From: Absidia repens | Taxonomy: Eukaryota; Mucoromycota; Mucoromycetes; Mucorales; Cunninghamellaceae | Assembly (NCBI GenBank): GCA_002105175.1 | Contig: MCGE01000045.1 | Span: 224,699-288,698, forward strand | DNA: 64,000 bases | Reading direction: 5' to 3' | Shown here: positions 48,201 to 59,779 of the stretch, piece by piece | How the letters are laid out: every line of letters starts with the position of its first letter | Numbering within the stretch: position 1 is the first letter of the stretch | Made by a program: the position numbers and the translations under genes | Notes under the pieces: model-generated | Told to the model about the DNA's origin: nothing | The model's input: the letters and a program-made list of their open reading frames with translations, nothing else | The model's database searches: none

Positions 48201-48509
48201 GGCCTGGTATTTTTTTTTTTTTTTTTGATTTTTTTAGCCAAGGATGTCATATTACAAAATCCACTCCCTATAAGAGTTCATATTTGATTGATCAATTTTA
48301 TTCAAAAATATTTGCTTACCTGCTGAATAAGAGTGGTACTTTGTCCGTCCCATCCCCGCCATCCCTTTTTTTTTTGGCGCCCATCTTCGGCCTCCACTCA
48401 GTAGGTGAGCAGATGGTCCACTCCTCTCCACTCCCCTACCCCTAGAATGTGTCGATCATAACTCCGATGTGTAACGCTGTTTGTAAATTATTTCTTCACA
48501 CCAATTTTT

Positions 48510-49680
48510 TTTTTTTTTCGGTCTTCTTTTTCTTTTTCTTCTTCGTGTCGCGCATTTTTCTTCTAATATGTTGAAGGTGTCTCACTACATTTTACGTATG
48601 ATTGTTGACGTTCCTCTCTATATTCATTCTATTGAGTGCTATACGATGTCCCACTCACTTTCTTCTAAAGTGTCAGGAGTTCATCTTTATCTTCATATCT
48701 AGAAGGTTTAACAGTAGTTTTCTTTTGTTCTACCTTTTTTTTTTAACTGATACTTAACTGAATGTACACTTTTGAGTTTATCACTGTTGCTCAGAGTCAC
48801 TCGTTAGTTGTATACAGTTGCTTTTATTATGTTTGGATATGATTCTTCGCGGTCTTCTTGTAGTTTTCTTTTGCCGCGGGAGTCCTCTATCCGTTTAATG
48901 GTGTACTTTTTATATTTACTTCGTGTATTTTATCTCCTTTTTTTCGTTTTCCATTTATTTTTACTGCCTTCCTCTTTATTTTTTTTTTTACTTCTTTCTC
49001 CCTTTTTTTTAAACTGTTGTAATGAATGTATACTGGGTTGTCACCGTTACTCTAGTCACTCGTTACTTGTAACAGTTTTCTCCCAGACCGTTGTTATGAT
49101 GTTGCTGTTGTACTGGAATGTAATAGGGGTGTAATCACTATGTCCAAAAGCCCGGTCCTTTCCTTTAAACTGCAGTGGCTCGTTTCGATATATGCTGGTT
49201 GGCTTAATGGTGCTTTTTCCTTTTTTTTATATCTGTTATAATGAATGTATACTTTGGGTTGTCACTGTTGCTCATAGTCCCTCTTCACTTATAGACAGCT
49301 TTCTTCCAGTATGTTGTTAGGCTGTCTCTCTGCCTTTGTTGGATTGTAGGGGTAATCACTTTATGGGTCCCGCGCCTTTCCTCCAAAGTGCAATGATTCC
49401 TCTCAATAGACTGGTTGGTTTAATGGTTGCCTCTTCGTATTTTTCTTCTTGACTGTTATAATGAATATATACTTTGGGTTGTCACTGTTGCTCATAGTCA
49501 ATGTTTACTTATACAGTTTTCTTCTAGTATATTGTGTAGATTGTCTCTCTGCCTTCGACGATTGTAGGGGAATCCTCTGACAATGGATCCTGTTCCTTTC
49601 CTCCACACTGCAATGACTCCTCTCAATAGACTGGTTGGTTTAATGGCGCTTCTTCCTTGTTGAACCGTTACTTGATTATC
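48510..49680 (-). repeat. tandem array, ~220 bp unit, right arm
   Basis: Reverse-complement landmarks (TCACTGTTGCTC, TTTCTTCTAGTATGTTGT-like, CTCAATAGACTGGTTGG) recur about five times. Confidence 0.75.
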
Positions 49681-49939
49681 TATTTTGGGTTATCGCCATT
49701 ATCAATGTGGGGATTTTCTTGAAACGGTTTCTTGTGATATAATGTATAGAGACACTAGCTGCCTATTCCGCACACGTGCACCATTATGGGGTAAGAGTGT
49801 CGATTTTTCGGCCGTTCCGTAGTAGGTGAAATGCGGTGCCGCTATGCATTATACTCATAAGGTTTCCTTCTCTTTTATTATCTTTTCATTTTTTTCACTA
49901 TTTTTTTTTTCTTTTGCAATGCGTGACCTTTTTATTTTT

Positions 49940-51255
49940 GGATGCCTATCAAGTTCAACCTCCTCGTGGTGGCATCTGGGTAACGCCAATGGAACTTGCT
50001 TTCTTCTTCTTCTTTTTCCATACTCTTAGTTTAGTATATACTAGTTGTTTAGTTTACCTTTAGCATAGATGATTTGATTTGAAGTATGCCAAATAAACTT
50101 TCTATTTTTTCTCGAATCTTCCTGTCTTCTACAGTATCTTATCTTAATTGTTGCTATCGTCATTGTTATACCACATGCAAAAAATAAAACAAAAAATGAA
50201 AAGCTCGATATAGACAGTTAAACTTAATCTAGCGGAGATAACACTGGTGGTATGATCTAGGTTGATTAATATGAATAGTAGAATAGGATAGTCAATCAGG
50301 CGTTTGGGTGGAAAATGGCTCTTATAGGACGAGAAAAGTCGTTTGAAGCCTAGTGCATATACATAGTGGAGCTTTTTTTTTTTCATTTGTCACTGTCAGA
50401 GTGCAGAGAAAAGTACTCTCGAGTACTGATATTAATGGTGTTAGGTCTGTCGATCTGTCACTGGGACTCTCGGCAAATACATATATAGGATACTACAACA
50501 ATGGATAATGGGCCAAAGGAAAAAATAAAGTTTATTTTGAATTATACTGGTAGAAACTAAAACGAGGGCAAAGGATTCATTGTAAAAAGGGATACGATGT
50601 AAGGGTTCATTGGAGCAAGAGTGATCGACACTAATCTAAAAGATACGACTGTAAAAAGGATGGCATTATACTTTAACGCCATGAGAAAGGCCAAAAGGAC
50701 TTCTGTTATTGAAGAACAACAACGGTTAACACTATTTTAAAGGAGGACAAAAAAAAATTATAGAGATCACTTGTACAAAACATGTAAGTTACGAATGAAG
50801 CATGTAACAAAGAAATATATTTTATTTTCATATGTAGATACAAAATATGGACAAACTAATACTATACACAGCTAATGAAGGCTCCAAGTACCGAACTAAT
50901 GTGGTGCTCTCAGATCCTAGATCCAAAATGAAAGGGTTTCCCCATGCATCTTGTCGTCCCTGAGCTGAAACCCTTCTAAGCTAATCCTGACACTAATCTA
51001 AGTCCATCAGAAACCCATAGGAGGTACAATTGTGAAATGTTGAAGAAAGAAAGAAAAAAATGGAAAGAGAGCGAAAAAAAGGAGAATAAATATTCACGTG
51101 GTCGGGATTTAAAACAACCCCTCCCATTGTTTTCTGAGAGATTTTTTAACATCCATTCAAGCAGTCAACATCAGCAGCACCGCGGCACTGTCCTGGTTTT
51201 AGAGCAATCACCACCATTCAGCATTGAAAATATGGCGTTTCTGTTTTGATGATGA
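49940..51255 (-). repeat. dispersed CACGTG-headed element, copy B
   Basis: Reverse complement of the family. Begins with ~150 bp shared with copy C. CACGTG is at 51,095-51,100, and the element ends GGCATCC plus A-rich DNA near 49,940. Confidence 0.8.
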
Positions 51256-51428
51256 CTTTACACTCACCGCACTCACCGTGGAGCAATTCTGATTTATTTT
51301 AGGTTACCCATTCACTGCAAACTTGGTTGTCACTCACCATAGAGTAGCATACTCTCTCTGATTCGATTATGATATATTAATGATTCTATACCAAATAAAC
51401 TGAATTAGACTACCATATGATAAATTAA

Positions 51429-51525
51429 TAATATTCTGTGAACAGGCATGGTGGTGATCAAGGTGGTGACGTTTTCTTTTTTTTTTTGGGGGGGGGTTGA
51501 CAACTCCACCATATCACACTACCAT
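51429..51525 (+). repeat. inverted partial copy of the neighbouring gene fragment
   Basis: Plus strand reads ATATTCTGTGAACAGGCATG and GGTGATCAAGGTGGTGAC, matching the minus strand around 51,920-51,950. Then AACTCCACCATATCACA (51,506-51,522) is the exact reverse complement of 51,729-51,745. The middle is deleted and replaced by a T/G run. Confidence 0.6.
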
Positions 51526-51801
51526 CGTTCCAGTTCTAACAAAGCAGGACAAAAAAAAAAATTCAGTTCCCGCTAAAAGAGCCATTTATTTGCATGAATC
51601 AGCAAGGACCATTCTACCGCTAAAAACACAACGCAGAACAATTGTTCTACAAATTTAATAGAAAATGTCATATGAAATATACATCATGTTTAATAAAGTA
51701 AAAGCCCCTGTGCCTTGTACTGGCTGTGATATGGTGGAGTTCATCAAGAACGAAAATGCTAGTACACATGAATTCTTGCAGTTCATTTTGAGACCATCAG
51801 T

Positions 51802-52092
51802 TTAACCTATACTTGGGCACAATCCCTGCTGATGAGGTTCACAAAATTTGATAAATAATGTGCTGGTCCCATAGAATCGGTAGCCGTGCTGGTCCACACT
51901 CAACTTCAAGTCACCATCTTGATCATCACCATGCCTGTTCACAGAATATCATGAATGCATCAAGTTTATGATCGTATGTTAAATGAAGAGCCATTACATA
52001 TCAATCACCAGTAGCGTCGTTTCCGCATAAAAATCCGCGTGGCGGTATTTTTGATAATCGAAAAAATCATCGTCGTTTCCAATATCAAGGAC
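51802..52092 (-). pseudogene. 3' end of an unidentified spliced gene
   Basis: Two minus-strand exons, 52092-51998 and 51934-51802, join in frame across a GTAATG...AACAG intron. They give 75 residues: VLDIGNDDDFFDYQKYRHADF, then LLVIDMHGGDQDGDL and SVDQHGYRFYGTSTLFIKF, ending CPSIG and stop. An acceptor (TTTCAG) precedes the first exon, but no upstream exon is found in the next 300 bp, where the decayed copy of the 476-residue gene begins. Probably a gene truncated by an insertion. Family not recognised. Confidence 0.45.
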
Positions 52093-52384
52093 CTGAAACA
52101 CGTATCAGAATTAACCGGGGGGGGGTTCGTTTGTCTTTTTTTAATCAATCACAATTAGATAAAATAATGAGCATTGATGAAAAATCTTGGTTTTGTGTTT
52201 TTCTTTATCGTTATCGATATCAATATGATACATTTTTTGATCAAGTGAGATCGGAAATTCAAACAGAAAAAAAATTTATCAATTTTGCAAAAAGGATAAA
52301 AACCTCCCACCCTCTTTCTCCTTCTCACGTTTCTTCTACTTTTTTTTTTATCAACTTCCTTTGTGCTCGTAAACAAGAAAACCC

Positions 52385-53230
52385 AGTAAACCTCCAATTA
52401 TTCTCACCCTTCTTCAGCAAGCTTCAACAGCTAAACAATGTCATATCAACTTCCAACAAGTTTCCGAAACCGATCTATTTCTCTGCCCCTTCCATTTTCT
52501 CTCCACGGTGTTCGACGACTCTCCAGTCGATGCTCACTACAGGGAATTGGCGAGCAACGCAACAAAAGCTGCTATGAACAAGAAGCGTTGCATCGACAGC
52601 ACCAGTAAAAAAGACCGGATGAGGCCTGGCAACAAAGTGGACATCATTTACCGTTCCAAGGGGGGGGTGGGTTGAGTTGGGCTGCGTCGAGGCGGGACGG
52701 GGACAAGGAGTGAAGATATCCACCAAAGAAATCAAACGATGGCCATCTCAAGCAACCAAAAGTCATGAAGAAGCGTGTTCTGTGAGCTTGTGATGCAAAA
52801 ACCTGATCTCATCGGCAAGACTTGCATCGTTGGATTCACGATCATGGGCAACAAAATCAACATGCTCCTGATGTATGCGCCCTCCTCAGGTTATGTAGCT
52901 CGAACGACACGGACGGTGCCCATTTACTTCTCAAGGGACACTCTCGAATTTGCGGATGGTATGTGCAAATTGCTGACCTTGGGCATTTGCGGGACAACGG
53001 TTACTCGAACAAACCCATCACGCCTATGTATCCTACAAGTCATCGCCCAGCAGCAGTATCACCATCAACAACCGACGATCCGAACCTCTTGTTTTCCGAG
53101 TTACTCTTTATTATTATTTTTATTATTATTATTATTATTCTCTCTCCATTATCGTCACCTCTCTTATTTTGTATATATCTTATTACTCACTCATTTTATA
53201 GTTTAGCTCCCTCGTTTTATTATGTATATA
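52385..53230 (+). pseudogene. decayed copy of the 476-residue protein gene
   Basis: Matches 58,935-59,870, including part of the 3' flank (GTATATATCTT, TTTATAGTTTA). About 100 bp of coding sequence (equivalent to 58,976-59,080) is deleted. The core ASNATKAAMNKKRCIDS is followed by an insertion, a G run and stops. Later NKVDIIYRSKG and ELVMQKPDLIGKTCIVGFTI survive in different frames. Same orientation as the intact gene. Confidence 0.8.
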
Positions 53231-53382
53231 CCTTCGATTTATTTCTCTTAGAGTTTATCGACCCAGTAAAGAATTACTTTTCATTTATCCAAAATTTGGT
53301 CCGTAAAAAATAATAAAAAACGTTTTCAAAAATCGAAAATCATAATTTTATCAATATCACTTGGTGTACATCGGGGTAAGAG

Positions 53383-53415
<33 letters not shown>

Positions 53416-53976
53416 ATGTGTTATGATATTATTATTGCGTTCAGTTGGATGGATACTACGGAGTTTCAATATATGTGTACTTGGACTGCCAAAGGCTTCT
53501 AAATTTTATTTTATTAACAAGATAGTGGCAAACTTCTGATAAGGTTATCAAAGAAAAAAGAGAAGCAACATGGCATAGTTATGCAGTTACTTGATGGTAG
53601 TTTATAAAGTTTTTTGTTTGTATTTACGTGTAATATTCGCATAAAAAAAAAAAAAAAAAAGCTTACAATAGTATGGATGACTACGCGGTAATTGAATCGC
53701 CATTCAGGTAAAATTCGCCTGTGGAGCAATTCCGAAAAAAAATAAAAAAAAATCAGGAACCAAAAAAAAAAAAGGTACTGGCGTGGGTGTGAAAGTCAAA
53801 TCAAGTTGAAGAATATTAGGGGGGATGTGTGTTCTGTCAAATTTGCTAAGGAAAGGCAATTGATGTTCGTGTCACAGCTCCCCCACCAACCAAGTTCTCG
53901 AATGTCACACACACATTTGTGAAAAATGGTCACCAAGGTTATCATTTGTTGTTTTTGGCTTCTTCACATCACCATC
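53231..53976. other. HET gene 5' flank with (TA)n(TG)n
   Basis: TA/TG dinucleotide repeat at about 53,381-53,420. No gene. Confidence 0.5.
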
Positions 53977-56181
53977 ATGACAAAGGACGACATCGACGAA
54001 CAGCAAGCTGAAGGTATGTCAGCTATCCACTAATCTCATTCTTTCGTTCTCTCTCTCTCTCTCAAAAAAAAAAAAAAAGAAAAAAAAAGCGATATTGACA
54101 AAAGACTTTATTTCACCCTCTTTGTTGTTTGTGTACATATAGATAAACAGAGCGATACAAAAAGACCCTTTCATGTTGTCCTTGTTGATATAAAAAAGGC
54201 TGGCTTTGAAAAGGAAATCCAATGTATTGAAAAGCCATTGGAGGGCACGGACGATTTGAAGTTTGTAGCGTTATCCTATCGATGGGGAGAAGTCCAAGAG
54301 GTCACTGTCGACACGCAAGTGGGGTATACTGCACGTATCACATCATTTGACATTGAATCGTTTTATGGTCTCTGTTGGAACATGGCCCAGGAACGCGATC
54401 TGCAACACATGGAGTATGTCTGGGTGGATGCAATCTGTGTGGATCAAGTCAACCATGCTCGACGCAAAGAAACAATATATCATATGACCGAGATTTATGA
54501 ACGCGCCAATTACATTCTCGCTGTTCCCGACATGCATTTGGAATACTTGAAAAACGTCCACCGAATGAACGCAGATATTATTGAAAGTATCAGAGTCGAT
54601 AGCCACTATATTTATTACCTTCTTCTTGGCAAGATGGATGAACTGATTGAATTAGACCATGCCTTTTTGAAAAGCGTATCTGCCCCTGACGACCCTCATT
54701 GGCGATGTTTGCTGACAAACTACACTGATCATTTTGCCGATGGTTTTATGACACGTAAATTACATCTAGGTGCCTATGATGCTCTTCGATCCCTTGATCA
54801 CATTTATGATTCGCATTGTGCAACAGTCGCCGCCACCAGCACCATACCATCTTCATCTTCTTCTTCTTCAGCAATGGATCACCATCATCATGACCGAAAA
54901 ATCATTGACGAAAAAGAAACAAATCAGATGATCACCACCATCAAGGACGATTTGAATTTGAGCAGTTTGCACGTTTGTGATGACTTGGCAACATGTCCAT
55001 TACAATGTTTTGACAAAGACATGCCAAACAATACCAATGGACCCACCCAGCAACAACCACAACAGAGACATTATCATGCTAGGTGGAAATGGTATATTCC
55101 TGAAAGAAGCAACACCATACGGCGATCGATGAATTTTTTGGCGGACCTTGTCAAGGACTGGGCGTCTCGTGTGTGGGTGATCAGCGAATACCATATTGCG
55201 AAAACAAAGAAAACCAACATGAAATATTGGTTTATTCAGCTTGGCATGCCGTGGAAAGTCAATACCGAGGTTTCCTTTTTTGAATTTGACTTTCATGCGA
55301 TCCATCCCTTGGAACTACCACCTCCGTTATTTCTAAATCGAGATGCGGTTCATCATACGTTTCATGACTCGATGCGGCAACAATTGAACCAACAAACGTT
55401 TTTGGAAATCATGTTAAAATCCAAAGCCAGCAAAAATGAAGATCGTTTCTATGCGGTGCTACCCCGGTCTTTGGAATACAAAACGCAACTCTCAAGTAAA
55501 GACGTGGTGAGTCAATGGAACATTACCACGCTTGTTTCGGTTAAATTGCAACTGTATGAATGGATGAAAACAGAGCATCAATTGGAACTTTTATTCTTGT
55601 CGGGCGATGCCAATCATTTGGGCAAGACTTTGCCGAGTTTTGCTACCACCTTTATTCATTGGCCCGAGCCACGCAAATATCCCACGTTTACACACCACCA
55701 TGATGACGACAATGACGATGACAATGGTGACGATCATTATACCTATAATTTTGATATGACCAACAAGAAGAGCATCACGCTGCTACGGCAATACAACGAT
55801 GATACCTCCTCATATCGACTGAATATCAAGCCCAAGGAATACTATGTGAGTCAGTATTTCCAAAGATCTTTACTGGATGGCAATTATAAAGAAGACAAGC
55901 ACAAGCTGTCGAAGCATCTTCACCTGGATATTCAACGCACCGGTGGTGACCTTCCCGACATGATCGCTATCCCGCAGCTGGATTCACGGTCTATGCAAGC
56001 CTATCGCGCTGCCGTTAACCCAACTCGGATCCCGCGGTATATCTGCTTGATTGGCTGTTTTGCGAAAAACAAATGGCTCTTGAGTGACTCTGCAAGATTT
56101 GTTGGGAATACCAGGCGTATACAATGGGATCATCACATTTCCAATGGTGATGAACTTGGTACTGGGTTTGATATCTATTAA
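53977..56181 (+). CDS. HET-domain (heterokaryon-incompatibility type) protein
   Basis: Two exons (53,977-54,013 and 54,143-56,181) give 691 residues. The short first exon (MTKDDIDEQQAE) splices at GTATGT/ATATAG into HVVLVDIKKAGFEKEIQCIEKPLEG. The HET domain starts at about residue 52: KFVALSYRWGE, then EYVWVDAICVDQVNHARRKE, IYHMTEIYERANYILAVPD. These match the (A/V)LSYxWG, W(I/V)DaiCIdQ and (M)xxIYxxA motifs. A low-complexity S/H/D insert lies around residue 240. The C-terminal half holds SRVWVISEYHIAKTKK and DRFYAVLP, as in HET proteins. In ascomycetes such proteins trigger cell death on non-self recognition. Whether they do so in Mucoromycota is unknown. A truncated paralogue is at 63.8 kb. 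Confidence 0.85.
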
Positions 56182-56258
56182 AGACCGACTCCTCCTGCCA
56201 AAAAGAGCATGGTCTACTTTATTGTTTGATGAAATGGAATAAAATAGAATGAATGCCA

Positions 56259-56294
<36 letters not shown>

Positions 56295-56384
56295 TAGGGG
56301 GAGTGAATTTATTTTATGTTTGTCCAGTAAAGTGAAGGGAGAGGGCAAGCTAACTAGACCCAAAGACTTCACGGGCACCATAAA
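56182..56384. other. HET gene 3' flank
   Basis: T run of 32 at 56,262-56,293 and AATAAAATAG near 56,238. No gene. Confidence 0.5.
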
Positions 56385-57723
56385 ATCATCATCAGAAGAG
56401 AAACACCATATTGCCAATGCTGAAAATGGTGATTGCTCTAAAACCAGGATAGAGTCACGGTGCTGCTGATGTTGACTTCTTTGAATGGATGAAAAAAATT
56501 TCGTACAAAGACAATGGGAGGGGTTGTTTTAAATCCCGCCCACGTGTGTATTTATTCTCCTTTTTTCTTCGCTCTCTTCCCTTTTTCTTCTTTCTTCAAT
56601 TCTTCACAATTGTGACTCCTGTGGGTTTCTGATGGACTTGGATTAGTGTCAGGACTAGTTTAGAAGGGTTTCAGCTCAGAGATGACAAGATGCATGGGGA
56701 AACCCTTTCATTTTGGATCTAGGATCTGAGAGCAACGTTAACTGGCTTCTTGGAGCCTTCATTAGCTTAGTATAGTATGTTCATAGTTTGTATCTGCATA
56801 TGAATAAAATATGTTTCTTTTTTATGATTTAATAAAAAATGCTTCATTCACAGCTTACATGTTTTGTGCAAGAGATTATAGTTTTTTTATTCTATTATCG
56901 TCCTTCTTTAAAGTAGTGTTAACCGCTGTTGTTCTTCAATAACAGAAGTCCTTTTGGGCTTTCTCATGTCGTTACAGTATACGCAATCCTTTTTACAGTC
57001 GTAGCTTTTAGATTAGTGTCGATCACTCTTGTTTGAACGGGTTCTTACAATGAATCCCTTTTTACAATGAACCCTTAGCCTTTAGTTTTAGTTTTTACCA
57101 GTATGGCTCAAAATAAACTTTATTACCTTTATTATTTCCTTTAACCCATTATCCATTGTTTAATATCCTATATAATATTTTTGCCAAGAGTCCCAGTGGC
57201 AGATCGACAGACCTAACTCCATTAATATCAGTACTCGAGAGTACTTTTCTCAGCTCTCTGACGGTGACAAATGTAAAAAAAGAAAAAAAGCTCCACAATG
57301 TATATGTATTAATGCTTCAAACGACTTTTCTCGTCCCTATAGAGCCATTTTCCACCCAAACGACTGATTGACTATCCTATTCTATTATTCATATTAATCA
57401 ACCTAGATCATACCACCAGTGTTATCTCCACTAGACTAAGTTTAACTGTATATATCGACCTTTTCATTTTTTGTTTTATTTTATTGCATGTGGTATAACA
57501 ATGACGATAACAACAATTAAGATAAGATAATGTAGAAGACAGGAAGATTCGAGGAAAAATAGGAAGTTTATTTGGCATATTTCAAATCAAATCAACTATG
57601 CTAAAAGTAAACTAAACAACTAGTATATACTAGACTGAGAGTATGGAAAAAGAAGAAGTAAAAAGCAAGTTCCATCGGCGTTACCCAGATGCCACCACGA
57701 GGAGGTTGAACTTGATAGGCATC

Positions 57724-57724
<1 letters not shown>
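56385..57724 (+). repeat. dispersed CACGTG-headed element, copy C (longest)
   Basis: Starts AAATCATCATCAGAAGAG, shared with copy B. CACGTG at 56,541-56,546 in CCCGCCCACGTG, then TATTTATT. All central blocks are present. It ends GGCATCC followed by 49 A (57,725-57,773). The array and the 476-residue gene follow directly. Confidence 0.8.
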
Positions 57725-57774
<50 letters not shown>

Positions 57775-57775
<1 letters not shown>

Positions 57776-58230
57776 CAGCTAGATATGAGGATCGAGAGGA
57801 CCTACCTCAGTTTACAGGAAAGTAGCCAAGCATCATATGTCTCGTACTAGATAAGTCATAGAGAGGTCTTCCTACGTTCTGATAAAAAGCGGCGAGGCAT
57901 CATATCAACATACTAGAAGAAACCGTATACAATTGAAGAGTGACAATGAGCAACGGTGCTAACTCAAGGTATGCATTCATAGTAACGGCTAAAAGAAAAA
58001 AAAAGCACCATTGAAGCAACTATATATGACGATCGAGAGGACCTACCTCAGTTTACAGGAAAATAGCGAAGCATCATATATCTCATACTAGATAAGACAT
58101 AGAGAGGACTTACTACGTTCTTATAAAAAGCGGCGAGGCATCATATCAACATACTAGAAGAAAGCATACACAACTGAAGAGAGATAAAGAGAATGGCTCT
58201 CTCAAAAATCGTCTTTGCCTTCAGAAAAAA
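57775..58230 (+). repeat. tandem array, two ~225 bp units
   Basis: GATCGAGAGGACCTACCTCAG occurs near 57,790 and 58,033 (shortened here to its key part GAGGACCTACC). Each unit ends with ACATACTAGAAGAAA and a GAGCAAC-like block. Homology to the arm arrays continues past the array into ATTACAAACATCG...ATCGGAGTTAT near 58,235-58,262. Confidence 0.7.
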
Positions 58231-58348
58231 AAAATTACAAACATCGCCACAATCGGAGTTATAATGCTTTAGGTACAAGAAAAGTGAAATACTTCATTTT
58301 TTGTACGAATCTTCTCTTTTGTCATAATAATACCAACAACTTAATATC

Positions 58349-59779
58349 ATGTCGCGCTCGGAAGCAATTTCAGTAGTCCTTGAAAGATTACGTGCCGAAG
58401 GAATTGATACATCGTTTTACAATATTATAAAAAACCTACAACAAACCATCATTGAAGAATTCCAAGGAGGGGACTTGGATTCCTACTGGAGCCAATGGCG
58501 AATCTCAATTTACAATGCTGCCCGGCTGGATCCCACCTTACAGATTACCCGTGACAACAGCGACGAAGTCAAATTATTATTTTACAGTTTTTTTTCCAAT
58601 GCATCTCCTGATTCTGTGCAGCAATCAACAAAAACTGACTTGTCAACAACAACACTATCCAACAAGCGTCTTTCACCAAAGGATAAAGCGGACATCAAAA
58701 TGATGTACGATGGGTTGATTGAAAGCAAGATGTGGAAGCTATCGACGGGGAAGATGGTGGAAAAATCAATGATGGACCTGGCCATGAAGTGCGATTATGA
58801 ACATCCCTGCCATTCATTGATTCTGGACCCTGAAGACAGGCTGTGGGAAGAATACTTTACAATGGACGAACTGGAAGAAATCGCGGCGTACAATGCACCT
58901 ATAATCCCAACACCACCGTATGAATTCGAACAATATCTCTCCCTTCTTCAACAAGCTTCAACAGCTAAAGAATGTCACCAACTCGCCCTCAAGGAATCAT
59001 TTGACTGGGACAATGAAGGGCCTTGTGCCTGGATCCAGTCAACCATCTGCCATATTTCACGACTATTCATCAAAGGGATCAACTTTCAACAAGTTTCCGA
59101 AACCGACCTACTTCTCCGCCCCTTCCATTTTCTCTCCTCGGTGTTCGACGACTCTCCAGTCGATGCCGATTACGGGGAATTGGCTAGCAACGCAACAAAA
59201 GCCGCAATGAACAAGAAGCGTTGCATCGACAGCACTGGCGACAAAGTGGACATCATTTACCGCTCCAAAGGTGTTGAATTGGGTTGTGTCGAGGCGGGAC
59301 GGGAACAAAGGGCGAATACGTCTACCAACGAAATCAACATTGGCCATCTCAAGCAACCGAAAGTCATGAAGAACATGCTCTGCGAGCTTGTCATGCAAAA
59401 ACCTGATCTCATCGGCAAGACTTGCATCGTTGGATTCACGATCACGGGCAACAAAATCAACATGCTCCTGGTGGATGCACCCTCCTCAGGTTATGTGGCT
59501 CGAACGACACGGACGGTACCCATTGACTTCCCAAGAGACACTCTCGAATTTGCAGATGGCATGTGCAAATTGCTGACCTTGGCATTTGCGGGACGACGGT
59601 TACTTGAACAAACCTATCACGCTTACCTATCCTATAAGTCATCGCCCAGAAGTAGTATCACCATCAACAACCGACGATCCGAACCTTCATGTTTGCTCGA
59701 CTACGCATTTTACTCTTCGCCATCACCACGCTTATCTTCCACGCCATCACTTGCTTCATCCAAAAGATCAAGACACTAG
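58349..59779 (+). CDS. dispersed-family hypothetical protein, 476 residues
   Basis: Single exon. The N-terminal 130 residues are helical and hydrophilic. The middle carries SLILDPEDRLWEEYFTMDELEEI. The conserved part is about residues 295-400: GDKVDIIYRSKG, then ELGCVEAGRE, a KNMLCELV helix, TCIVGFTITGNKINMLLVDAP, and SSGYVARTTRTVP. I recall mucoralean hypothetical proteins with the same order of an E-[LF]-G-x-[VI]-E-A-G motif, a KxMKxML-like helix and a GYI-R strand, but cannot check this. The D...E-x-x-x-E layout between two strands recalls PD-(D/E)XK nucleases; this is a hypothesis. A decayed copy lies at 52.4 kb, and a repeat plus array sits directly upstream, so it may be mobile. Confidence 0.75.
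   Translation: MSRSEAISVVLERLRAEGIDTSFYNIIKNLQQTIIEEFQGGDLDSYWSQWRISIYNAARLDPTLQITRDNSDEVKLLFYSFFSNASPDSVQQSTKTDLSTTTLSNKRLSPKDKADIKMMYDGLIESKMWKLSTGKMVEKSMMDLAMKCDYEHPCHSLILDPEDRLWEEYFTMDELEEIAAYNAPIIPTPPYEFEQYLSLLQQASTAKECHQLALKESFDWDNEGPCAWIQSTICHISRLFIKGINFQQVSETDLLLRPFHFLSSVFDDSPVDADYGELASNATKAAMNKKRCIDSTGDKVDIIYRSKGVELGCVEAGREQRANTSTNEINIGHLKQPKVMKNMLCELVMQKPDLIGKTCIVGFTITGNKINMLLVDAPSSGYVARTTRTVPIDFPRDTLEFADGMCKLLTLAFAGRRLLEQTYHAYLSYKSSPRSSITINNRRSEPSCLLDYAFYSSPSPRLSSTPSLASSKRSRH

Larger units (their letters stand above)
45345..51105 (-). repeat. right arm of the ~5.7 kb inverted repeat
   Basis: Reverse complement of the left-arm order, with local indels and length changes in homopolymers and TA runs. 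The element at its outer end shares a further ~150 bp with copy C (to about 51,255) that the left arm lacks. Confidence 0.85.

Noticed and set aside
52131..52577. 148-codon plus-strand frame
   Set aside because: Runs across the join into the decayed 476-residue gene copy in the wrong frame; the true frame is broken.
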